From contig JALLBK010001291.1 of the NCBI GenBank assembly GCA_036940085.1, positions 1 to 14,136 on the forward strand: DNA of 14,136 nucleotides. The letters are read 5' to 3'. Origin of the DNA: Discostella pseudostelligera (taxonomy: Eukaryota > Bacillariophyta > Thalassiosirophyceae > Thalassiosirales > Thalassiosiraceae). Both the position numbers and the translations under genes were made by a program. This document shows positions 1-9,100 of the stretch, piece by piece. The notes beneath the pieces are model-generated. The model saw only the letters and a program-made list of their open reading frames with translations. It did no database searches and had not been told where the DNA came from. Numbering within the stretch: position 1 is the stretch's first letter; the number at the start of each line of letters is the position of its first letter.

Positions 1-1063
1 CAGCAGCAGCAGCAGCAGCAACAACAGATAATGATGATGAGCAGCGTGGCCGAAAAGGATAATATTTTGCCGGTGAGTTCTTGCTCCTACACCCATCAAG
101 CAACTACTACTACCCAGCGATTTCTCATGGCTGGGATGCATTGTGGCGGCAACATCATTATTGATATTGCCGTTTTATGATATTGAACATGTCTCACGGA
201 ATCTTTGCATCTCCCCATTATTTCCCCCTGTCCTCTCCCAATAAATTGAAATTATCATCAGACCTCATGGGAAAACATCTTCGAACGCTCCTCCAAAATC
301 TTCTTCATGACCGAAATCTGGCGTGCCTTCTGGCTCTCTGGCGAAGTCGCTCTCAAACCCAAGGTGACTATTAATTACCCCTACGAAAAAGGTCCCTTAT
401 CTCCTCGGTTTCGTGGAGAGCATGCCCTGCGTCGATATCCCAGTGGAGAAGAACGTTGTATTGCGTGCAAGCTTTGTGAGGCGGCATGTCCGGCACAGGC
501 GATTACCATTGATGCCGAGGAACGAGAGGACGGGGCACGTAGGACGACACGGTATGATATTGATATGACCAAGTGCATCTATTGTGGATTTGTAAGTGGA
601 GTTTTTGTTTTGTGTGCAACTTATTTTTCATCTGGATGCACCTCATTGATTGCACATCTCACTGTCTCAACACTACCACCACCACCACCACCATCACCAC
701 CACCACCACCACCACCACCACCAATTTCAACACTTGCATTGACATCAACAATACTGTCTATCCAATACCCTCGCACACACACACACGCACAAATATATCA
801 ATTNACTTGCATTGACATCAACAATACTGTCTATCCAATACCCTCGCACACACACACACGCACAAATATATCAATTCATCTACTACCAACAACAGTGCCA
901 AGAGGCCTGCCCCGTCGATGCCATTGTCGAAGGGCCCAATTTTGAATTTGCCACCGAAACACATGAGGAATTACTCTATGATAAGGAAAAGTTATTGAGT
1001 AATGGCGATAAGTGGGAGAAACAGATTGCTAAGAATTTATTGAGTGAGCATTTGTATCGTTGA
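1..1063 (+). CDS. NDUFS8: NADH:ubiquinone oxidoreductase 23 kDa subunit (NDUFS8 / TYKY / NuoI), 5' partial
   Basis: Peripheral-arm complex I subunit carrying clusters N6a and N6b, which pass electrons towards ubiquinone in the mitochondrial inner membrane. I read exons 1..72 (open at the window edge), 262..591 and 896..1063. Introns are 73..261 (gtgagt...cag) and 592..895 (gtaagt...cag), and both junctions keep phase 0, giving 189 residues plus TGA at 1061. Two 4Fe-4S motifs are visible: [12 protein letters not shown] and CIYCGF|CQEACP. The second is split by intron 2 between its second and third cysteines. Almost every position from [19 protein letters not shown] to the C-terminal LYR matches the animal/plant family as I know it. 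The visible N-terminus has a nine-residue glutamine run followed by IMMMSS, near the expected presequence/mature boundary. The true start and most of the presequence lie left of the window. The exon 1 assignment rests on splice consensus and open phase only; the rest is very secure. Confidence 0.95.
675..722 (+). repeat. (ACC)n microsatellite in NDUFS8 intron 2
   Basis: About 16 units of ACC, with one T interruption (ccatcacc), in the middle of the second NDUFS8 intron. It is likely polymorphic and is next to the duplicated segment containing an ambiguous base. Confidence 0.9.
732..876 (+). repeat. Perfect 72-bp direct duplication separated by a single N
   Basis: Bases 732..803 and 805..876 are identical, including the internal (CA)n run and the terminal atatatcaatt, and base 804 is the only N in the window. 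Because the two copies abut the N on both sides, this has the form of two contig ends that overlap by 72 bp but were joined with a placeholder instead of being merged. It lies wholly inside NDUFS8 intron 2, so the protein is unaffected. Without the extra copy the intron would be about 231 nt instead of 304. Confidence 0.9.
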
Positions 1064-1468
1064 ATGATTGTTAGAGAGAGAAGAATGATAGTGGAGAGGG
1101 GAGGGAGGGTGGAGGGTGGTGGGGTAAAGCATGCGCGCAGGCGGGAAGGGGGGATGATTTCCACCTACTTGGAAACAGAATGGGAGATCTTGTGTTGTTA
1201 AACATTCGAGTGTACGACAATTGTTCGAGGAGCAGCGGGAGGGTGAGCCACTCGAATCCGGCTGTGCTCTTTCTAGTACTCCTAGCGATTAAGCGCGATT
1301 GAAGAATTGATTTCAGATGTAAAGTTGAGAATTAACTATTTGCCAACAAACAATGTAGAAGAATAACATCATCGTATCGTTATCGACCGCGCGCAGCAAC
1401 CTCCTTTGCATGATGACCTTTGTACTACATAACATACATATATCTAGAATCAAGCTTTGCGCTTTTAC
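1064..1468. other. Convergent intergenic region between NDUFS8 and the HECT gene
   Basis: About 405 bp between two stop codons facing each other, expected to hold both 3' UTRs. It contains a purine-rich G tract (about 1086..1152: gagaggggagggaggg and similar). I found no convincing ORF with family similarity, tRNA or strong hairpin, and no AATAAA signal. Confidence 0.6.
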
Positions 1469-3905
1469 CTACTCCATGTCGAAGCCGGTAGCGGCCATGG
1501 TAATTGAAATCATGAGATTCTTTTCTAGATCCCTGAATATTCATCATGCAAGTAATGTTGTTATCAGTTAGCGGACTGAAGCGCAAGGCATCACTCTCCT
1601 TTGGAAAACGATGTACGTGTACAAGGAAAAGGTAAAAAGTACTCACTCTCGCGTGGTAAAGACTGGCAGATCTATTCGATTGAAACAAGTACTGCAGGGT
1701 GAAGCGACGAATGATAAAAGAGTAATGTGTAAGTGACATGTCGATAGCGCGGCTGCAATACAACACAGCATGGCATCTTCGGATGAATGCAAATAATCCA
1801 GGAGAACAACTCACTGTGACCTTGGCAATTTGTGATGAGGATACGGAATACTTTGAATGGTAAACTTTCGAATACCATTGTGATCCGTAAGATACCCAAA
1901 CCCCTTCGACGGCACACCACTCGTCCCGGTCACGAATTGCAACAATCTGGCCCTCATTTCGTGATCGTATTCACGTACAACCTCCCAGAACCACATGCAC
2001 ACCGGATGGGACCCTCTGGAACGTTTATAATCTCCCATATAATCTGTGTTGGCCATCCAATCATCCATATCAATTTCGGGCAGACCGCACATTAACAACT
2101 CCAATTCCACAAAGTCGAATATCGTAAACAACGGTTCAGGAACAACTTCATATATCCCCACCAATATCTCATTCAACTGTGCTTCAAATGCACCCATCAA
2201 ACGATACTTCAAACAAGCCTCAAGATATTCAGGTAAATTCTTTCGGGTGACTTCAATTTGCGATCCTCCGGGGACCAAATCTACAATTTTATTCTGCCCC
2301 TTTTCCCACGGCAAAGCCTCCTCGGTCGCTGTAAAATCAACCATTAGGCCTTCAATATCCGGACATTTCTCGAGCTGCAATAGATTTTTGTGGTAATCTT
2401 CATCTAAATCCCTCAAGTCATTGAACATGATGGGAAATCCAAGCACGTGTTTGTACAAATGTTTCGCCATGTGAGCCTTCACGAGCTGACCGGTGAAGAT
2501 GGCTCGGCCCATGAAACGACCAGCAAAGCGGAAGTAGGTTAAATGTTCTTCATGAAATTTTTCTACAGAGGTGGGTGCCGAAGAATTGAATTGTATTCAA
2601 AGAAAAGCGTTTCAGAGGCACTAAATAAAATGCACATCGATAACAATTCATGGCAAAACAAAACTTACCACTCAACGGATGGATTTGCAATTGATTACCC
2701 GAAGTATTCTTCCACAATCCACATCCTGGATTGAACAACTCCTCCGTTACTAGTTCAAACCACTCTCTCATTAATCCTCCTGCATCTAACCCCGGCTCAC
2801 CTTTAAACTCAATCATCCATGCTTTGCGCAAATCCTGAGGATGCATTCCCATAAGTAGGCTAATCGAGTTCTCAAGCAAGGAAGAGCGTTGTACCTGAAG
2901 CTTATAGCCCATTTCCGCACAAGCGAGCTTTTTGCATGTATTGAGGAACCACGTGACCTTATCATTATAACTCATCATTTGGGCAGCCACAATATCCCGG
3001 AAGGTAACAATATCTTCACCCTTGGAATTTTTAACACAAGAATCGACAGCGACCTTATTGGGCGTGACTAATGTACACCATCGAGTTAACTTGTCATTAT
3101 TGTCCCCATCCTTCTCCTTTTTGCAATGTAATTTGCGCACATAGGCCGAACGATCCTTATCGAATTTTGTACGTTGATCGACATTACCAATTTTATCCAA
3201 TCGCGTCCACATGAATTTCATATCGGTCGTAGCGCGTAATGTACGTGTCCATCCGTTCTTATCATAGCTTAATATAATCTCGGCCAATTTGCTCTTGGGT
3301 GCATCCGGCTGAGTGAGTAGAGCAAGGGGAAGGTGGAAGCGAATTTTAGCGCCGACGGTGGCATTTTCGGGGCAGGTTACGAGGACACGCGTCCCCCCCG
3401 CCATCAATGCGAAGGGATTACCCGGCTTGGTACCTTTGGGTACGATTACTTCGAACATTTTGGTGTCGTCGTTGTTGCATTGAGGTTGATTGGAGAGCAA
3501 ATTATTGTCGGAGGATATTTGAGATGAGGATAGTACGTCTGCAGATGATGAGCTATTGGGAAGATGATTGCCACTTCCGGCGCCATTGGCCTCTTTACCA
3601 GTGGTCAGCTGCTGCTGTGGCTGTGGCAAAAGTTTCAGTGGCAAATCAATCTTCACTTGCTGACCAGGGGTGGAATTCTGTGGACAACGGACTTTAAAGA
3701 TCTTCCCACCGGCCATGACTTGAAAATTTTCACCAGGCTTTACATCTGCTGGGATTAGAACGAGGAATGTCCCCGCCGATGTAGTGGAGGGTGTGGATGA
3801 CGCGGGCTGCAGCTGCGACGATGACGACGACGAAGCGAAGGGTGTTGCCGACGGCGGCGGCTGCGGCGGCTTGTTGCTAGCTTTCTTCCACCCCCACTGT
3901 TTCAT
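1469..3905 (-). CDS. HECT-type E3 ubiquitin-protein ligase with N-terminal VPxG repeats
   Basis: Predicted to take ubiquitin from an E2 onto a catalytic cysteine and transfer it to substrates. On the minus strand I read exons 3905..2669, 2562..1815, 1691..1647 and 1532..1469 (TAG at 1471..1469). The introns are 106, 123 and 114 nt, all GT-AG, with phases that match at each junction, giving 697 residues. An in-frame TAG lies 18 nt upstream of the ATG with no ATG between, so the start is firm. Residues 1-46 are Pro/Ser-rich. Residues about 47-90 and 150-194 are two copies of a repeat (FxVxxPxxxKPGxxFxxMAGGxxxxVxCP...). The HECT N-lobe begins around 345 (LMGMHPQDLRKAW, EFKGEPGLDAGGLMREWF) and continues into YFRFAGRFMGRAIF. 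The C-lobe has GTSGVPSKGF, NGIRKFTI and the active-site TCFNRIDLP with Cys664, 33 residues from the C-terminus as usual for HECT enzymes; it ends GFDME. Substrate is unknown. At about 700 residues it is short for the family, with no WW, C2 or RCC1 domain seen. Confidence 0.93.
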
Positions 3906-4010
3906 TATTACAAGTCGCTAATGTTGCCTCACTCTGTCTCTCTCTTGGTGAATGTGTGTCTACTTATCAATGTGTACTCATATCATGGGTTCATCGAAGT
4001 CATGAACAAG

Positions 4011-4036
4011 GACAAGGTTCATGGACAAGGTTCATG
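4011..4036 (+). repeat. 13-bp perfect tandem duplication
   Basis: The unit GACAAGGTTCATG occurs twice head to tail (4011..4023 and 4024..4036), with degenerate flanks (catgaacaag before; catggtcaacatggtcatgg after). It lies about 105 bp upstream of the HECT start codon. It is probably replication slippage with no evident function. Confidence 0.8.
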
Positions 4037-4320
4037 GTCAACATGGTCATGGTCCGGCTACCTAGGTCGGCTGGCTGGTGGAGAGCGGCTGTGCGTGCGA
4101 AGCTAGGCGAAGCTCCAGCGTGGAGTCCAGGTACTGAAACGATTCAAATGTAACGTTGGTGCATAGGAATACATACTTCAATAGACTTCAATGAATCTCT
4201 TAAGTAATATGGAAATACTGAAATCATCGAGTGGACTTTGTTCTATGCAGACTTCCTAAACAATTTCTCATCATCTTAGCGACTGTCACTGATACCGCAT
4301 CATAAGTCAGGATATCAGGA

Positions 4321-4463
4321 TGACGTCGTGCCATCCACACCTCATCTTCCATCTTCCACGTGTCCGGAGAAGTCCGGAGTGAAGCTTCGCACATCGCCAT
4401 CCGAATTCCACGTGTCAGTGTGGCGTGGGTCAAAGAGTCTGCCCAACTCACCTTCCACGTGTC
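4321..4463. promoter_or_regulatory. Cluster of ACGT-core (G-box/CRE-like) motifs
   Basis: Three exact copies of TTCCACGTGTC occur at 4354..4364, 4406..4416 and 4453..4463, spaced 52 and 47 bp. Each contains the palindrome CACGTG. A TGACGTCG element lies at 4321..4328. ACGT-core sites are bound by bZIP factors and CACGTG also by bHLH factors, and TGACGT elements are known CO2/cAMP-responsive sites in diatom promoters. The cluster is 420 to 560 bp upstream of the HECT start. Which gene it serves, if any, is inference. Confidence 0.4.
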
Positions 4464-4631
4464 ACAGGGAGAGTCAAAGTTTCACCTCGAGGGAAGAGCG
4501 AGGAAAGGCAAACGGAAGAAGATAATAATATTGGGCAAGGAGCGTTGGGGAAAGAAATCACGGATAACAAAAGGCAAGCACAGCAAGATTTGCAAACTTT
4601 GATATTGCTCCTAGATATTAGGTCGAATTGT

Positions 4632-4708
4632 TTGAGATAGACCTCGTCCCCGACAGAGCGAGAGAAACATTCCCACTCTCGCTAGGTAGATTTTTTGTTC
4701 TATCTCGA
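4632..4708. repeat. Nested inverted repeat in the 3' flank of the plastid-targeted gene
   Basis: An outer 8-bp stem GAGATAGA (4634..4641) pairs with TCTATCTC (4699..4706). Inside it, AGCGAGAG (4657..4664) pairs perfectly with CTCTCGCT (4676..4683) across an 11-nt loop. It lies 115 to 190 nt beyond the stop of the minus-strand gene ending at 4822, so it could fold in that transcript's 3' UTR. Function is not known. Confidence 0.45.
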
Positions 4709-4821
4709 GAGAGTGTACCCCCAAAACTCCATCAACATTCATCAACCCATACGATGGTGTGTGTCGGTGCATGATGTCTGTGTGCATGTTGTTGTCGTCT
4801 ACTACCACCACCACCCACCTT

Positions 4822-5757
4822 TTAATCCAACTCCCCAATGAACCGATTCCTCGAATCAAACACCCTCCTAAAATCCTCATTCTGTAACATTTTTCGTAAA
4901 TTGTATATACTACTTGCCACATCCCGATCTGCTAACGTCGACGTCGATGATGATGACTCCTCGGCAGTAGTATTCCCATCATAATCCAAAGTAGCCTCCT
5001 CCTGAAACGTTAATTGCGATAACGATCGTATTTCCCATGGTTCCGACTTGGATAAGAGGGCCATGGATTCTCCATCGGCGATGATGGATCCGGATTGGGT
5101 TGTGGATTTGATTTTTTTGGAGTTTGATGATGAGGATGGTGTTCGTGCAGCGAAGAAGGGAAGGGGTGATGCTGACGATGAGGAGGAAGAGGAAGGAGAA
5201 GAAGTGGCCACAACCGGTTCAACCTCTGCCACACTCTCCTCTTTTTTCATATTATTCTTCTTGGCAACATCGTCAAGTAATTGTCTTGCCTTGCGAAGTT
5301 GAGCTGCCACCTCTGGATCGTACCGTTCGGCATAATCATCGTTGATGTCGAGACTATCATCTGTGAGGAGGAATCTACCTGGACTTGATCGATGATGTTG
5401 TCGTCGATGTTTTTGTTGTAGTTGATAAGGGACGGTAGCAGATCTAATACCAAATGCCGCAACTGCAACAACATTAAAGGCAGAGTTTTGCGTCGAAAAG
5501 AAGAGCGTGGTTGTCGAGATAGCAACTGCGGCAAGAAATGTCCGAAACCAGTACGCCGACGCCGACGTCAATGTTGTCATCATTCTATCCGTTGACAACC
5601 CTCGCCTCGTTCTCCGCATCAGCGAAATATTATGATTGTGAGACACCTCCGCCATCGAAGTCGTCGTAGAACAGATGATCTGCACTGTTACTGGCGTGGT
5701 GGTTATGGTTATGGTTATGGTTCGTAGTTCATTTGCTCCGATGCGGTCTCCGGTCAC
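4822..5757 (-). CDS. Predicted plastid-targeted protein of unknown function
   Basis: Single-exon frame, stop TAA at 4824..4822, at most 311 residues from 5757. I do not recognise the family. The first 46 residues are Thr/Ile-rich and come partly from a GGTTAT repeat, so they look like 5' UTR. A start at Met47 (5619) or Met59 (5583) puts the hydrophobic stretch (residues about 69-88, FLAAVAISTTTLFF) at the right distance for a signal peptide. NSAF (91-94) and VAAF (99-102) follow it and resemble the diatom ASAFAP cleavage motif, suggesting a bipartite plastid-targeting peptide. After it come a basic Gln/His/Arg stretch, a helical segment around 148-170 (DPEVAAQLRKARQLLDDVAK), a Ser-rich linker (about 185-225), and a C-terminal block including ASSIYNLRKMLQNEDFRRVF that looks like a conserved helix. 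No catalytic motif is visible. Expression of the frame is likely; function is open. Confidence 0.7.
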   Translation of the reverse strand: MTGDRIGANELRTITITITTTPVTVQIICSTTTSMAEVSHNHNISLMRRTRRGLSTDRMMTTLTSASAYWFRTFLAAVAISTTTLFFSTQNSAFNVVAVAAFGIRSATVPYQLQQKHRRQHHRSSPGRFLLTDDSLDINDDYAERYDPEVAAQLRKARQLLDDVAKKNNMKKEESVAEVEPVVATSSPSSSSSSSASPLPFFAARTPSSSSNSKKIKSTTQSGSIIADGESMALLSKSEPWEIRSLSQLTFQEEATLDYDGNTTAEESSSSTSTLADRDVASSIYNLRKMLQNEDFRRVFDSRNRFIGELD

Positions 5758-6198
5758 CGGTCGTCGTCACATCCGTCATCGTCACCGCGATCTTTGGCTT
5801 TGGTGGTGCAGTGGTGCTTGGGATCGATCAACAAAGTCGAGTCAAATATCTCCCGCCATTTCTACGGAGGGCCAGAACTATTTCCCACGTTGAATTTTAG
5901 AATAATGAATCAGCCTATGTGAAATTGTGGTACTGAAAATGTCGTGGAATTTAGCGGGAAGACACTGCGATTAGCGTCTGTATGTTGTACGAAGATGTGT
6001 ATTGTGAACACGTGGATGCCTCGTGCTTTGCTCGCCGCTGTGCCATAACAACGATGCCATTACTTGCTTTGCTTGCATAATTTTTATGTTAATTGCATTC
6101 ATTACCATTACGGTGCACCTTTCCATTGCATTGTTCGTCGATATCATCCAACAACTCTCAATGGATGTCCATGTCTGATTTAGATAGATGATGCAGAA
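5758..6198. promoter_or_regulatory. Bidirectional promoter region between two plastid-targeted genes
   Basis: About 440 bp (580 to 615 bp if the left gene starts at 5619 or 5583) separates two genes transcribed away from each other. It contains TCCCGCC at 5851..5857 and GCGGGAA at 5954..5960, which resemble E2F sites in opposite orientation, and a CACGTG palindrome at 6009..6014. I see no clear TATA box. The regulatory reading is inferred from position and motif match only. Confidence 0.45.
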
Positions 6199-9100
6199 AT
6201 GGATATGGATGAAATAATACACAGCAGCAGAAGTGCGACGAGGCGGCGACGGCGTCGGCGTTCCATCATCACCAATTCTTCGGCATCTGCCCTACCGCTA
6301 CCGCCGAGTTCCTCCTCGTCAGTTTCCTTCCCTCTCGCCTTCATCGTCGTTGCTTTCAGTTTGACATCTTGCTACTTAATTCCATCGGCAACTGCCTTCT
6401 CGATACCTTCATCATCTCTAACTTCATCTACTGGCAAGCATCGCAGCAGCAACAACAATGCCAAGGTAATACTGCACAATTACAATCAAGATGATAGCAA
6501 CAATCACGGTACTGCCAAGAAGAATGCAGTAAGCACAATAGCAACTGCATCAGAGATATCAGCAGCTGTGTCGGCAAGTATTGGTCAAGCAGAGCAACTG
6601 CAACAGCATCATAATCAACGTAAACAGCAACAGCAGCAACAACCTTGGAGAAAACAATCACCGCAATCGAATTCACAACAGCAACAATCACAAACTCACA
6701 AACATAATTATCCTCGGAACAGCAGCAGTAGTAGCAGCAAAAATAGCAACACCAACACCAATCCAAACCAGCAACTACGACGTCGACAACGACGATGCTC
6801 TTCCACCCAAGATAAAAAGCGTCACGTACGACATTTGTACTCCAAAGCACGCACTCTCGAAAAGATGGGTTCATGGAATGAATCGTCACAAATACTCCAT
6901 TCCATTATTAATCAGTATGATCCCTATGATGCTCATTCCTATTTGGCATTGGCGAGATTGCAAGGACGACGGGAACGCAGTACGAGTGTTCAACAGCAGC
7001 ATCAACTGCTGTTGGTGCAACCAATGAATGAGGAAGATGGTGGGATGGTTACCGACGATGAGAAGGAAAGAATGGTCAGCAATGACAATGGTGACGTGAT
7101 TGGGGATATCAACGACAACAAAATTGATATCACCACCACTACTACTGCACGTCAAATATTCCAACGAGGCACCACATACTGTCCCGAGTCCATCCACCTA
7201 TGGCATGCATGGGCCATGCATGAAATGTCTCGTGGCAATACTAGTTTTGCACGTACCTTGTTTGACAAGGCATTAGCGTTGGACCCAAAGAATGGTTATG
7301 TCTGTCATGCCTATGGCATGTTGGAGATGCAGGAGTGGCGGAATAATGCTTCTGGTGCTAGCAGTGTCAGTGATAGTAGTGGTGATGGTGGTGGTCACGG
7401 TAGTAGTGATCACCCCTCCATAGCCAAGGTAGAACAATTATGGAAACAGGGGATGGAACATGAACCCTCGGCGGCATTAATCACATCCTTGGGACAATTA
7501 TATATCAATACGGGTCGACCAAATCAAGCACGGGAATTGTATGCAGCCTCTATTCCACGAATACAGAATGATCGAGAACGTGCTGAGGTGTATATTGCCT
7601 CGGCGTCACTGGAGGAACATGTCTTTCATGATACTGAGATGGCATGTAAATTGTTGACGGAGGCCGTGAATAATAATGAGGGTGAAAGAATCCATGACAG
7701 TCGAGCATATGTGGCCTTGGCGAGATTGGGAGGAACGGATATGGGAAAGTCGTCGGGGTCGGAGGTGGGAGGTTCGGCAGCAGACGATGGAGTTGTGAGG
7801 GGACGATTGAAGGAGATTTGCATGATGCAGTGGCGAGAGATGCAACAGGAGCAGCAGCGGTGGAGGAAGGGGGTGGGGACGCATCAACAGCGCAATCACC
7901 AAAGGCGTGGTGATACGATGGCAAATCAAGTCGAGGATGGACGACTCTTCAACGCATGGGCCAAATTGGAATCGAAAACGAACCTAGGTGAGGCTCGACG
8001 AATACTAAGAATGGGTATGAAAATGTACCCCAAAGATCATGCCTTGCTCCAGGCGGCAGGCAACATTGAGGAACGGCGAGGAAATGTCACGGCTGCACGG
8101 GATCTGTACAGTGCCAGTCTTCATATTGAACTGTCGGCGCCAGCGCTCATTGCGTATGCCATGCTCGAACTTCGTAGTCCAGAAGATGCCACGAAGGGTC
8201 CCAATATCGCAACTGTGCGAAAGTTATTCAATGAGGCATTGTTGATTGATCCAAAGCATGGACCAGTATACAACGCCTTCGGCAATCTTGAGCGTCGGCA
8301 GGGTAATGTCGACGTGGCGAAACAGTTGTATGAAGATGGGATTAATGCCAATTGCACTGATGCTCCGTCGGTATATCACGGATTGGCGAAGCTGCATCTG
8401 TCATTGGAAGAGGTGGAGGAGGCACGGAGTGTCCTCCAGAGGGGGTTGGCCCTCTTTGGTGGAGGCAGTGGCAACCACAGCAACAACAACAATTATGTTT
8501 CGTCTCGGGGTAGGAAAGCCAATGTTGCATTCCTAGCACACACTCTTGCATTGATCGAGCTAAACTGGAACAACAACCCGATACGTGCCAAGAGCGTATT
8601 AGAGCAGGGGTTGTGGCATTGCGCCTCCTCGTCTCAACTCCTCCTGGCAATGGCATTGTGTGAATTGAGACTGGGGCACGATGCTGCCGCTCGTAGTACG
8701 TTCGAGAAATCGCTAATGGCTGATCAATATCATGCGCAAGCGTGGCAGGCATTTGGGGTAATGGAAATGCGGGCTGGGAATTTTAAGGCGGCGAAGACGC
8801 TGTTTGAATGTGGATTGATGAATTCACCTACTCATGGTGCTCTGTGGCAGGCGTATGGTGAGTTTTGACGACTTCTTTTGGTGTGAATGTTTCACTTCAT
8901 GCGTTCCAACAATCAATCTTGTATTGATTGTATCAATGACAGGAACATTGGAAAGTTGGAAGGGCAATATAAGCGAAGCAAGATTGTAAGTGTCGGAAAC
9001 ATCATATCATCTTCCTCAATGTGCGCTCAATCTCATGCACGGTGTATCCTCTCTCCTCCTCCTCCTCCTTTAGATTGTTTGCCGCAGGCATAGCTAAATG

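Larger units (their letters stand above)
3906..4821. other. Intergenic region upstream of the HECT gene
   Basis: About 915 bp between the HECT start codon and the stop of the next minus-strand gene, so it should hold the HECT promoter/5' UTR and the neighbour's 3' UTR. Short open frames on both strands (for example around 3921..4153, 4224..4451 and 4360..4640) have no recognisable domain and biased composition, so I do not call them. Local structure is listed separately: a 13-bp tandem repeat, an ACGT-core motif cluster and a nested inverted repeat. Confidence 0.6.

Noticed and set aside
307..945. Continuous 212-codon frame through NDUFS8 exon 2 and beyond
   Set aside because: After position 591 it reads through an intron (gtaagt donor, ACC/CA repeats, the N) into proline/threonine-rich nonsense. 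The conserved protein resumes in exon 896..1063.
1200..1270. Possible tRNA around the actcgaatcc sequence
   Set aside because: It lacks a proper GTTCGANNC T-loop, an acceptor stem and an anticodon arm on either strand.
1425..1814. 129-codon minus-strand frame at the end of the HECT gene
   Set aside because: It covers introns and out-of-frame exons. The conserved TCFNRIDLP and GFDME segments are reached only by splicing in other frames.
4224..4640. Short open frames on both strands in the 4.2-4.6 kb intergenic region
   Set aside because: Short, overlapping, no recognisable domain, and no splice support. They coincide with the ACGT motif cluster, suggesting regulatory DNA.
5701..5722. Telomere-like repeat (GGTTAT)3
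   Set aside because: Only three units, and not the TTAGGG-type sequence usual in stramenopiles. It is simple-repeat sequence near the start of the plastid-protein gene.
6428..6889. 153-codon minus-strand frame inside the HAT/TPR gene
   Set aside because: It is the antisense of a Gln/Ser/Asn repeat tract, giving a Cys/Val-rich artefact without conserved features.
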